A stretch of 64,000 bases of DNA from Acanthopleura granulata (Eukaryota > Mollusca > Polyplacophora > Chitonida > Chitonidae): positions 12,035,003-12,099,002 of the forward strand of contig JABBOT010000010.1 of NCBI GenBank assembly GCA_016165875.1. Reading direction: 5' to 3'. The notes beneath the pieces were generated by a model, which was given only the letters and a program-made list of their open reading frames with translations, was not told where the DNA came from and did no database searches. This document shows, piece by piece, positions 41,312 to 52,144 of the stretch. Made by a program: the position numbers and the translations under genes. Numbering within the stretch: position 1 is the first letter of the stretch; each line of letters starts with the position of its first letter.

Positions 41312-44204
41312 TTATATCTTATTACATAATCCTATATCTTTTAGGTAATCAATGACAGCATCACCAGCAACGCTGTCAAATAAGTCAAATATAGAGATAA
41401 CTGTGTAGAATCTTTGCCGAATATGAGCAAAGTAAACACAGTCAACAAGGATATGTTTGATGCCGTATTGCGCAACACATCCAACACACTCGGAACACTG
41501 CTCCCAACCAGGATAAAATTCTGTATGAGGCGAGAATGCCCAACACCGCATCTTGTTAAAACTACTTCGTCTGTACGAGACATACCAAGACTACAAGAAT
41601 TAGAGCCTATGACAGGGTGAATTGCATACAGGTCCCATTCATCCTGCCAAAGGCGACGAATGTATTTAAAAATATTATATTTAAAATCATTACAAGGAAT
41701 TTTAATCACAGATATGGATTTATTGAGGGCAGATTCCGCCTCCCTGTCTACAACTGTGTTTCCATGAATACCAATATGACTTGGTATCCAACAGAATATA
41801 ATATCTTTACCTCTTTTAATTTGTTTTCTATGTACGGTTAATATTTCAAGGATCAACGGATTTTTAAATTTATTGTTCCCAATTGGCAAAAGGCAAACAA
41901 GCATGTCACTACACATCATAGCTTTCTAGGCATATCCAGAAGAAACATATAAGGCCAGAAGTACAGCTCTGGCCTCGGCAGAGAATACTGAAGATGAGCA
42001 TGGCAAACGAATAGAAGCAACGCGCTGTTCCAAGACAGCCGCAGCCGCAACCCTGTCCCCATCCTTCGACCGGTCAATGTGTATAAATTTATCATAAGAA
42101 AAATTAGGCTTCAGAGAAACTTTGCTGAATTATAAGAGGATCCGTATCAGATTTTTTATGTTGACGTAGGTCAAATATTAATTTAGGTTGTAGAAGAAGC
42201 CAGGGAGGAGACTCCGGAAAAGAAACCGGAGCTATGTCCTCAAGCTTCATGTTAGCTTCCACAATATTGTCCCGAACACGACGACCAAAGGAAGGAATCC
42301 TGTTAGGACATTTATTATATTTATCTACGTATAACTGATTAAAAACACAGTCGTAGGCAGGGTTTGTTGGGTGTGCTTTAAGCTTTGTAGCGTATTGTAG
42401 GTCGAGTTTTATACTCCTGTGAAATAAAGAAAGCCAATTAATCTCTACGTTTAAACTCTCTACTGGTGAGGTTCTAAGCGCCCCAAGGCTGGGCCTCAGA
42501 CTTTGGTGATGAACCGGATCCAACATTTTAAGATATGTTTTCCTCGCCGAAGCATAAATGATGGACCCATAGTCCAATTTAGACCTCACCAGAAAGCGAT
42601 ATAAATTAAGTAAAACTGATAGGTCAGCACCCCAATCGGTGATAGACACGACTTTAATTATATTCAGAACCTTTGTCCATTTAGCTTTAAGCATTTTTAT
42701 ATGGGGTAGAAAAGATAATTTCTTGTCAAATGTAAGCGTAAAAATTTATTTTCTCTAACAATCTTCACTGGCTCACCACAAAATTTAAGCTGAGAGTCTA
42801 GACGAAATTTCCGTTTATTGCAGAAATGCATACCGGCGGTTTCAAACATAGCAAATCTAAAACCATTGGCCACTGCCAATTGCTCGATCTTATTGAGACA
42901 AAGCTGCAGTTGTCGCTCAATGTTCTTCATGTTTTTAGCACGGTAGCATATCAGGAAACCATCTACATATAAAGAACTCTCAGTGCCAGATTTTAATGTT
43001 TTAGCTAAGCTATTAATTTTGACGCTTAACAGTGTAAGTGAAAGAATACACCCATCTCCTGCTCATGAGAGTCAGATAGAGCGGACCCCATCGCTACCTT
43101 AAACTGACGATGAAATAAAAATTGAGATATAAAGAGAGGTAAGCGACCTTTTAAACCTATATCAGAAAGGTGTTTTAAAATACCATATTTCCATGTGGTG
43201 TCGTAGGCCTTTTCAATGTCGAAAAATATCGACACCACATGTTCATTATTAATAAGATCATCTCGAATAAAAGTTTCAAATCGCACAAGGTGATTTAAAG
43301 TAGATCGACTTTGGCGAAAGCCACATTGAATATTTGATAACTGCTTGTTGGCTTCAAGAAGCCAGACAAGTCTGTCATTAACCATCCGTTCCAAAGTCTT
43401 ACAGACGCAGCTGGTAAGAGCCATGGGACGGTAATTACTTAGATCACTATGATCCTTGCCCGGTTTAGGGCCCGGGATAACACACTCCTCTCTCCATGAT
43501 GAGGGAAAATTACCAGTCACCCAAATATCATTAAGTTAGTCCAAGTGACTCAGATGGTAAATGATTCAGAAGCTTAGAATATATATTATCCGGGCCTCAC
43601 GCAGTATCGTGTGGATTTTGTAGAGAAGTTTTAAGCTCTTCAATTCCAAAAGAGTCTTCTAAATTCTTAGAAGAAAAGGGCAATTTAATTTTCTCCTTCT
43701 GGTTTTTAACATGCTGAAATTCAGGAGAATGATTCTCAGATGAAAATTTCTGGGATACTGTTTCAGCTATTATATTGACTATCAGGGGGTGAAGTTAAGA
43801 AAGTATCACCATCCTTTAAATGCTGAATTTTGGCTTTATTGTTCTTGCCCTTGAATTTCTGAACCATGTTCCAGACCTTAGGAATGGGTGTTTGTGACGT
43901 TATGCCTGAAACCGACACCGACGGCCACAGCCTAAAGCTCTGTATCGAGAGCAACAGGGGTGTGAATTATATTATTATTCACTAAAATAGAGGAGCCACC
44001 ACAAGCTCGCTCTTCCTCATTAGACTAATTGCTGTATGGTGTATCATTTTTCAGTGATATTTTATCTTTGCCAGATGTCTTCAAGCGAGTTTCCGGAAGA
44101 CAAACGGTAAGCGGATTTAAAGATTCAACTGACTGCTACTTCAATAAAATTTATTTTAAGACCTCGACAATTCCACTGTATAATTTTGTGTAAGGAAGTC
44201 ATTA
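41312..44204 (-). pseudogene. LINE copy D ORF2 pseudogene
   Basis: Long pieces remain: RT with SNYRPMALTSCVCKTLERMV, CGFRQSRST and FFDIEKAYDTTWKYGIL (43026-43520), the thumb (42697-42930), the connection region (42104-42694), and RNase H with the C-terminal motif (41312-41919, DREAESALN). The endonuclease is reduced to its first codons and a short stretch around 43920-44010 because of the deletion. Frame breaks lie near 43020, 42695 and 42100. The ATG overlaps the ORF1 stop codon (TAATG at 44200-44204). Confidence 0.88.
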
Positions 44205-45563
44205 TGGAGGGGGGCGTATGAGGGATTTATATTTGGACCGTGGGCGACCATTTTGGGGGACCTACTAGTAGATCTCGCCGGTGCAGCTGATGTATCCATC
44301 ATGTCCGCACACAACGTTGAACGACCAACATCCTCCAACGGCCCAATTGAAAGTTTGGATAGGGGCCCTAGTAGCCTTAGAGGGATGCTTTGTGGGGCCA
44401 CTAGTTTTATCCTTTTTTTTATGATTCTTATCAGATATATATTTATCACCCGCTCCATTCAGTGAAGATTCAATGGGCTTTGAGGATTTTGATTTATTTA
44501 CACAAGGTTTGTGGTGAGATAGAGAAACAGCAGGAGAATCAGGTAAAGTAGCAGGTTTTTCACTATGATTTACATCGGTTTGTGATGAAGAACTGGCCGT
44601 GTTTCATGACGAGTTTCTGCGGCCATGTGAATGATGTTTGAACCCCTATCGAAACGGAGTGTTTCTTGGCAACATTAGCATAAGTAGATTTAGTAAGACC
44701 GTCCCTGACCAGAGACCAGACGTTTAGCTTCTTGATACGATTATATTACTTTTTGCATTTAAGCGTTATGATTTCTTTTTTCTTTCTGGAAGACAGGACA
44801 GTCCCTGGAAGAGGCCAGGTGGGCTCCGTTGCAATTCAAACATTTTATCGGGTTTGATGCAGTCAAAGCTCTCGTGACCCGCTTCCGCACATGTAAAACA
44901 GACCAGTTTATTACGGCGTTGAACCTTGCTATGGCCAGACCTCTTTCAGGAGAAACACCGGATCGGGTTTGGTATAAATAATTCTACCCGCACACTAAGC
45001 GGCCCAATAAATATTGATGTTGGAAGGGACGGGTTGTTGAATGTTACGAGGTACGTATTTGTTTCAATAAGGTTACCTCTTTATTACAAAACGTTTGACG
45101 TTGATTACATCCTTCAGTTCCTCTGTTATTTCTTGTTCTGTCATGTTATATAGATCTTGGTCTCTGTAACGGATAATGTCATGAGGGCAGTTTAAGGTAT
45201 TATGTGAGGTGACAGAAATAGCTTGCTCCCAAATATTTTGAATTTTGAGTAAATTATTGTATTGTTGTTTCCGAAACATTCTAAAAGAATTTTGCCAGGC
45301 TTCAATTTTTTTACTTGTTTTAAAGTCCCTGCGTAGCTCTGCAATTTTTTTCTTAATAGAAAGGGAGTAAGTTTCATCTTTACCTGATTCTCATATTTAT
45401 TAGATATGCCCAAAAAGGATAGGAAGTAAGTACTTCCCGAGTCCACATCCAGTGGTACCTCATTTTTCCCTTTTCTCCCCCACAACTGTCGATGGTTGTG
45501 ATATAGAAACATTTGGACTAAGGGAATTAGAGTAAGATATAACGAAACGGTTTGATGATTCAT
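44200..45563 (-). pseudogene. LINE copy D ORF1 pseudogene
   Basis: The frame from ATG 45563 (123 codons) covers the N-terminal domain with LLRKKLQSYAGTLKQVKKLK and GKILLECF. Another frame (45073-45279) continues with ISVTSHNTLN and DQDLYNMTEQEITEELKD. The zinc-knuckle region near 44820-44960 is still visible but out of frame. The C-terminal tail (44156-44458) ends at the conserved R-x-P-P before the stop. At least three frameshifts break it. It is the counterpart of ORF1 in copy B and helps to locate the frameshift there. Confidence 0.85.
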
Positions 45564-45600
45564 AGCGCCGTGTCTCTCACACGCCCCGGAGTGTCATTAC

Positions 45601-45798
45601 ATGTACGACGAAACCCCTCCTTCGAGTAACCAGCAGAGGGAGGGACGAGAGTTCCATGCCATCGTCGATAGGATGGATTTTTCGCTTATACTCGAGCAGG
45701 TCGAATCTTATAAATTAAAGAAGGCCTACTCCGAACATCTCACTAAAAAAACTTCCAACACGAAAAGTAGTCAATTTACACCAAATCGAGATATATGA
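45601..45798 (+). other. Antisense open frame in the LINE copy D leader
   Basis: A 65-codon + frame starting at ATG 45601 lies antisense in the leader, about 40 bp upstream of the ORF1 start. It begins MYDETPPSS and contains EFHAIVDRMDFSLILEQVE. The same frame in copy C (49398-49589) begins MYEEIPPAS and contains EFHDILDEMDFSRLLEQVE. Many differences are synonymous or conservative. It is reminiscent in position of the antisense ORF0 of primate L1, but is unrelated in sequence as far as I can see. No function is known. Confidence 0.45.
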
Positions 45799-46147
45799 AG
45801 GTTGATCTACGGACCTCTGGACTGACGTGACCAGCCGATTGATTGGATCCGGCCAAATGACCGCCCGTTTTTGGAGAAGAAAGGGCCGATATGGAGTGTT
45901 GGGCGTGAGGATCTTGCAAGATCAACCCGCCCTAAGCCATCAGGATCGCGTTCCATCACTGGTCGCAACCCACGGCAAACAGGTTGCCCTTTTTAGTCGC
46001 CTTGTACGACAAGCCGGGGAGGCTGTGGAACTATTCTATTCACCGCAACCACACGTTAGAGCCCTAGGCTAGTCGCCTCGTAAGAGAAGATTGCCTAGAG
46101 AGCTGGGGGCCTATTCTTTTCACCCCCGGGAACCCCACGAGGGAACT

Positions 46148-46775
46148 CTATGACTGATCTACTGACAAAGCAGAATAGACCTCTGCAGTAACATTGTCCA
46201 ATACCTCTCAAGCCACCCCAAGCCAACAACCACTTTCTCAAAGGATAGATAGAAGCTTTCTACATCCTTATCATCAAACTTGGGTATTAATGTGATATTT
46301 CGACTCAACTCAAATCCTTGGTGATAACGACTAACCTCTTCATTCTCACTACCCTTAATCTGGAGCTCCTTCAGTCTGAACTACTGTTCTAACTCTTTCT
46401 TAGTTCCATCTTTCCTTCTTCCTCTCTCTTTAATCTTAACTTTTCCATCTCAAACTCTCTTTCTCCCTGTATTTCCTTTTCTCTTTCCTCCCTTTCTCTC
46501 TGTTTTTCTTAATGTTCCTTTTGTAACTTAAAGCTTTCCATCTCTAACTGAAGCTTAGCCAACTCGACTCTTAGTAGGTACAGTATTACCTAAGCGCAGG
46601 AGTTTGCTAATATCATCCACCATTTAACATTTCCTAACACTCTGGCCTAAGTCTAATTCAAACTTGTCAGCTGTTTTTCTCAAATCTGCCGTTTTTAACT
46701 AAGCAAATTTAACAGCTTAACAACTGACAAATATTCACTATCAAGGGAGATACCTACATCAAATTCCTCAGCCAT
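46148..46775 (-). pseudogene. Gypsy-2 gag, N-terminal part
   Basis: On the minus strand an ATG at 46775 starts MAEEFDVGISLDSEYLSVVK. It then has a Lys/Glu-rich coiled-coil-like stretch (plus coordinates 46380-46560) and later NITLIPKFDDKDVESFYLSF and GWLERYWTMLLQ, the start of the gag capsid region. Several stops and frame changes are present. The gene is cut at 46147 by the 5' end of LINE copy D and resumes at 41083. Confidence 0.75.
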
Positions 46776-46917
46776 AATTACACAATAACGTGTACAAAGA
46801 AACCATATAAACAGTTGTGCAAAATGTGAATCTCTGTTTGATCCAAAACAGGAATCAAAACGTCGCTACACAAGCTGAAAATGAAGTGCCGAGATCTAGC
46901 ACAAGCAGGTTTTAGTT

Positions 46918-46936
46918 CCAGGATAAGCCCCCAATA
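46918..46936 (-). promoter_or_regulatory. Primer-binding-site-like region of Gypsy-2
   Basis: Directly after the 5' LTR the minus strand reads TATTGGGGGCTTATCCTGG. A TGGGGGCT-type start next to the LTR is common for Gypsy primer-binding sites. The primer tRNA is not identified. Confidence 0.45.
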
Positions 46937-48009
46937 TGTAATGGTACCACTATCGGAGACGAAAATGATAAACAAAAGGCTTGTTCTACTCTCAGACAGC
47001 GATAGTCCTTGCACAAGATCAAAGAAAGAAACACGAAGAGGCTAAACTGAGTTCAGTGCATATATTTGAATAAAATAAGCAAATAGTACAACCAAGAATT
47101 ATATATAAAACAATACAGATCATTACAAAAACAGATACAGGTTTCTTACGGATGTTAGCGACCCAAGTCCGGAAGGACTGTTCCGCCTTCCAGTGGCAAG
47201 TCAGTCCACGTAAGATATAGAGTGCGTAGTTCTCCGGAATTCTAGGACTGAAGAATGACAAGTCCTGTAGTGACGAACAGCAGAGTGCTCGGTACGCCCT
47301 CGATGGTAGATATCCAACTCCCCGGCAAGGTGCAAGTTTCCAGGGCAGACGTGGTGATAACAGCGTCCGTAATGCCGAGCTGGAGATGTATGTTTCACTC
47401 CTCGGAAATATGCACAAAGCCACTTTCAGGGTAAACTGGGATGAAATGTACGTAATCGCACAAAGAGACAATGAGCGACATCAGCTTCAAACGAAACTCT
47501 GCAACAAAATAGCAATGGCGAAACACAAGCTCACAAAAGTGCTACGTACGAAACTGCAGTACAGAATGACAATATTGTCGAATGGTATTAAAACCGATAT
47601 CTCCAAATCCCACAAAATCCTTCTAAATGAACGAGAATAAATATGACTGCTCTTACATCAACTAGAGTAAAAGACTGCAGTCGAGTGAACATAAGTAAAA
47701 TGACTGCTCACTAATGGACATACCAAAATGACTGCGCGCTTAACAACTTAGTCGCTCATATTTACAGGCTGCCGTAAAGAAAATTCTGCATGGTTTATTC
47801 GTAAGCATGTTGACAATATGGGTATACCTTTCCAGAATGTACGCTCTATGTACAATAACACGCACTCATAAACACCGACGCCTCGAGAACATCCGACTGT
47901 ATTCCAACGAAGCCAATCACGTACATAGCAAAAAAAAATATCGGTCAGGCACAGACCTGGTTAGAGTAAAACGGTATAATATCATATTTTCAGGGTGGAG
48001 TTCGTAACA
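46937..48009 (-). repeat. 5' LTR of Gypsy-2
   Basis: Ends (on +) are TGTAATGG at the left and GTAACA at the right. It is longer than the 3' LTR because it includes an internal segment (47206-47396) and the outer ~115 bp that the 3' copy lacks. The open frames inside it are not genes. Confidence 0.82.
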
Positions 48010-48074
48010 CTATTTTATTTCAATAAAGTTAAACTTAAGGCCTCGACAATTCCACTGGTTTTGTCCAAGAAAGA

Positions 48075-49372
48075 CATCATGGAGGAAGACGTAGGTGAGT
48101 GCAGGTGATGTATCCATCACGTCTGTACAGGGTAGTGAGAGATCAACGTCCTCCAACGAACCAATTCTTAAAAGTTCGTATAGAGTGCCTAGTGGCCTTA
48201 CAGGGACGCTCTAGGGGACCACCAGATTTACCTCTTTTATCGTTTTTGGCAGGCTTATGTTTGTTACCCGCAGAATTCAGAACAGAATCAACCGGCTTAC
48301 AGGATTTAGATTGATTTCTACAGATTTTCTGGTCAGGAACACTATGAGATTCAGGTGAAGTGACAATTTTTGCAATCAGTTTTAGATGTGTTGCAGAGGA
48401 TGAGCTGGCTGTGTTACATAAGAGTGTTGTGACCAATTTCTGTGATTGCTCTGTGCCAATGGGAACGCCAAATGATGATTGGACCACCGCCGAAACGGAG
48501 GGTTTCTTGACGACATTGGCATGTGCAGAGTTAGTAAGACCATGCGTGACAAATACCATACGCTTCGCTTCCTGATATATTATTTTTACATTTTAGAGTG
48601 ATGATTTCTTTTTATTTTTTGAACAGAGGGCAGTCTTTCGAAGAGGCCCTGTGGGATCAACTGCAATTGAAATACGTTATTGGGCCTTTGCAGTGAAAGG
48701 CTTCATGACCTTTGTCGGCAAACTTAAAACAGATCAGTTTATTACGACGTTGATCCCTGCCATGGCCAAACCTCTGGCAGGAGAAACACCGGGTAGGGTT
48801 ATGAATAAATAATTCCACCCTTACACTGTAAGACCCAATAAATAGAGATGTTGGGATGGACGGTTTGTTAAAAGTTATCATGTAAGTATTTATTTTTATA
48901 AGATTGTCATCTCTTTTAATTCTAAAACGTTTGACGTTTATTATCCCCGTATCCTTTAGTTCTTCAATTATTTTTTCCTCAGCCATTATGCTTAGGCCCT
49001 GATCTCTGTCCCCTTGAGAGCAATTGATGGTGTTATGCGGAGTTACACAAACAGGCTCCAATTCTTTGAACATTTAGTCAATTAATTTAATGTTGCTTTC
49101 TAAAACATTCTAATAGGGCATTACCGGGGTTCATTGACTCAATGTGTTTTAATGTGCTACATTATTTTGTAACGGTCTTCTTTAAATATAAATGGATCAA
49201 CTTTCACGTTCGTTACATATTACAAGAAAAAAGCTGGAAAATGATTAGACCCAGCTTCAGGATCTATCGGAATTTCATTTTTCCTTTTTTTTTTTGGCCC
49301 ACCATGGAAACATTTCATGAAAGGAAATTAGCAGAAGACATAGCGAAACGATTTTATCATCCACAGCGCCGT
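48075..49372 (-). pseudogene. LINE copy C ORF1 pseudogene
   Basis: The frame at 48657-49073 (138 codons) has VTPHNTINCSQGDRDQG, then EKIIEELKD, INVKRFRIKRDD and two knuckles (CFSCQRFGHGRDQ, with its last Cys lost, and CFKFADKGHEAFHC, with one Cys lost). The tail frame at 48143-48559 is a basic Ser/Lys-rich stretch and ends at the TGA of TGATG. The N-terminal part near 49080-49370 is out of frame, and the start codon has probably changed from ATG to GTG. Confidence 0.82.
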
Positions 49373-49397
49373 TTCTCTCATACCGTCGTGTCATTCC

Positions 49398-49589
49398 ATG
49401 TATGAGGAAATCCCTCCTGCGAGTAACTATCGGAAAGTGAGACAAGAGTTCCACGATATCCTCGATGAAATGGATTTTTCACGCTTACTGGAGCAGGTCG
49501 AACCTAATGAATTAGAAACCGGCCGCTCGAGTGATTCTAGAGCCACTGCCCAGAAATCCGAACATCTCACTCAAGATGTCCAAACATAG
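49398..49589 (+). other. Antisense open frame in the LINE copy C leader
   Basis: A 63-codon + frame at the same place, orientation and frame as 45601-45798 in copy D, with MYEEIPPAS, EFHDILDEMDF and LLEQVEPNELE. It also has an extra block, SSDSRATAQ, that is collinear with LSDPTATAS in copy B and with SIDPTGTLG in copy F. Confidence 0.45.
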
Positions 49590-49865
49590 AAAGTAGTCAA
49601 TTTATACCATGGCGAGATACATGGAGGTTCGTGTCCAGACATCTGGATTGACAAGACTAGTCGATTAATCCTGCCGTTCCCATCACCGGTCGCCACCCAC
49701 GGCGAAAGGGTTTCCCCTTTCAGTCGCCTTGTACGACAAGCGGAATTAGACTATTCTCTTCACCAGAACCACACGGGAAAGCCATGGATTAGTTGCCTTG
49801 TACGACAAGCTTGCCTGAAGAACTGGGGTAATATACTCTTCACTTCCGAGAACCCCACGGGGGAA

Positions 49866-50963
49866 AACAGCTGTATAAAATTAACTGACATTGGGCCTAA
49901 GTTAATTTACATGGTATATAATTCTTTAACGCTTTAAGCAAAATGCATTCATGAAAGTCTACACTAAGAAATGGGCCAACATAGTTTCCATACTTTTTAT
50001 ACAAACTGTCCTGCAGGAGTGACATGGTAGGCTATATATGTAAACAGAGCACATAGAGCCCTGTTGCGTGTGGTCTGAAACTGTCAACCATATTTGAATT
50101 GTAGAACATCCTACTTCAACTCCGACAACCCAGTAAACCTCATAAAAACACATAAGAAGATATGCTGAGCTTTATAAATTTTCTGTTGACATGCCCTTCA
50201 TGAAACTTCACCTACCAACTTTGGAACATTATACAGTGTCCAGTTTTCGTTAATCCCTTTAAAACAGGTTGAAACCTAAACTTACTAATAGATCTGTATT
50301 GTTTATGACATGTACTCATAGGTGTGGATCTCTACCATTTGATACGGATTAGGAAATCTTCGTTCCAATTCCTTGAATCATGATTTCAAGTCGCTTGACA
50401 TAACCACTGGCACTCCGTAGGTCCAGCCGGGTAAATGCCGGTCTATCCATCTGAGATCGGGTCTGGGTATTCGGTAAAACCGCAATAAATATTGATTCAA
50501 ATCCACTACTGCTCGACTGTTAATGATCATCTATATTCAGCGAGTGAAGCAATATTTATCGAGCTGATAGCATGACACACATAAGTGATAAAGGCATCAA
50601 CGATGAAACATTTTCAAGATGGCCGCCAACGAAGAGTCAGGGAGGCGTGGGCCGTGAAAATCGAAAGCAGCACTAAAACAAAAAGAAACCGATCATACTT
50701 CTACCCCTGTGAAAACAATCATAATGACGCTAGGTCACTTAATTTTGTTTTATGTATCGTGAAAAAGATTTGTCCTATTTGAATTATTTTCCTTTCGTAA
50801 ACTGCCAACTTATTAGACCTCATTCCTTTATTTAGAATGTGACTGTGTTGTCCTCACGTTTAATACACATAGGCCTACTCAATAACATGAAGGCAATGCA
50901 AGACAATCCAAAAGTATATTTAATGCCTCGGTTATGAGTGGATTGTGTGTCCAAACAACAAAC
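49866..50963. other. Intergenic, no gene recognised
   Basis: Short chance frames only (for example 65 codons at 50585-50782). No repeat shared with the rest of the window was noticed. Confidence 0.5.
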
Positions 50964-50964
50964 G

Positions 50965-51882
50965 AATGAATGACTGATTATGGCTTAATGCCACGTCGGC
51001 AGTTTCTCAGCCATGACGTGGTGGGAACATATTCAAACCAAGAAGCAGCTCTAGGTTTTCGACGTAATGTGATGATATATAGATATATATTATATACTAT
51101 ATTTTATTATAAAGGCTAACAGCCTTCAAGAAAGGAATGACAGCATCGCGAGAGACGTTGCAGTTGTTGCTCAATTTTATTCATATTTTAGCATGATAGG
51201 ATGTAAGAAATTCATGTGTATGTAAAGAACCCTCTGTGCTCGATGTTAATTTTTAGCTAAAATATTGATTTCTACACTGAACAATGTTGGTGATAAAATA
51301 CTGCTCTGGGGTATACCCATGTCCTCCTCATGAGTCAGAATGTGTGGACGCCCACCGTACCTTACAATTGTGATCAGATAAAAATTCTAATACAAATAAA
51401 GGTATTAAAAAAGCCCATCTAATTTAGCATGGTTTCAATGTAGCATGGTTCCATGTGGTGTCATAGGCCTTTTTGAGGTGAAAAATATTAACACCACACG
51501 TTCTTTATCAGTAAAACCATCAGGGATAAAAGTGTCGAATCGATCAGGTGATGTACAGCAGTTCGACCTTGAGGAAAACTACATATAGTATGGGACAAAA
51601 GCTCCTAGGTTTGTTAAAAAAATAAGCCCATCATTTATCATTCCTCCAATGGGAAGGTAGCTTTTTGGATTAGTATGATCCTTACCCTATTTTCGGAACA
51701 GGATAATAAGTGCCTCCCCCCATGACAGGGGAAATTTACCAGTTATCATTAAATGAGTTCAAAAGAGTCTCAAGTGGCTCAGATAGCAAATGGTTCAGAA
51801 ACCTATAAGATACGTAATCAGGAACACGGGCAGTACCGTGTGCCTGTTTTACGTAAGTTTTAAGCTCTTCTTTTGATAAAGG
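50965..51882 (-). mobile_element. LINE copy E, truncated, with an internal deletion
   Basis: Starts with the tail GAATGAATGACTGATTATGGC. It carries a stem-loop at 50991-51021 (CCACGTC pairing with GACGTGG), then jumps near 51160 from the end of ORF2 to the RT region, deleting RNase H (about 1.5 kb in copy B). It stops at 51882, matching copy B near 12446. Immediately next to it is the tail of copy F. Confidence 0.85.
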
Positions 51883-52144
51883 ACGAATGAATGAATGATT
51901 ATGGCTTCACGCCACATCGACAATTTTTCTGCCATATCGTGGCGAGAAGGTGTTTTGAACCATGAATCAGTATATGATTTTCAACAGAAAAATGTAAAAA
52001 TGCAAAACAAGTGACAAAGACAGACGTGTTTAAAAAAACAAATCTCGGCTAAAACTCGAAAATCACAATAATTTTTAAAATTCCGATATGTATATAAAAA
52101 CCAGGCATATGAATGTGTAATGTAAAGGAACATCTCATGACATA

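Larger units (their letters stand above)
41084..46147 (-). mobile_element. LINE copy D, inserted in gag of Gypsy-2
   Basis: It runs from its tail (GAATGAATGATTATGGC, 41084) through the 3' UTR, ORF2, ORF1 and leader to the 5' tandem units ending near 46147. It is nearly complete in outline, with a ~750-bp deletion in the endonuclease (near 43910) and many small lesions. One arm of the 3' stem-loop is deleted. The flanks ACTGTATTG (left) and ACTCTATGA (right) may be a diverged target duplication. Confidence 0.9.
39027..48009 (-). mobile_element. Gypsy-2 LTR retrotransposon, internally deleted and split by LINE copy D
   Basis: A minus-strand Gypsy element with the 5' LTR at 46937-48009, a gag start at 46775, the LINE copy D insertion at about 41084-46147, the rest of gag, then a direct jump from the nucleocapsid region to the integrase C-terminus, and the 3' LTR at 39027-39755. 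Protease, RT, RNase H and most of the integrase are missing. It lies inside LINE copy C, whose two halves flank it. No clear 5-bp target duplication is seen (GCCAA on one side, CTATT on the other). Confidence 0.87.
48010..49864 (-). mobile_element. LINE copy C, 5' part
   Basis: Picks up exactly where the 3' part stops at 39026. CTATTTTATTTCAATAAAGTT and the sequence after it are the first codons of ORF2, followed by the TGATG overlap, ORF1, the leader with the antisense frame, and the 5' tandem units ending near 49864. With the part at 36222-39026 it makes one copy interrupted by Gypsy-2. Confidence 0.88.

Noticed and set aside
47019..47471. 150-codon minus frame
   Set aside because: It lies inside the 5' LTR of Gypsy-2 and is not kept in the 3' LTR, so it is a chance frame.
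50585..50782. Host exon starting near an AAGATGGCCGCC motif
   Set aside because: Only 65 codons, no recognisable domain, no splice evidence, and no support from neighbours.
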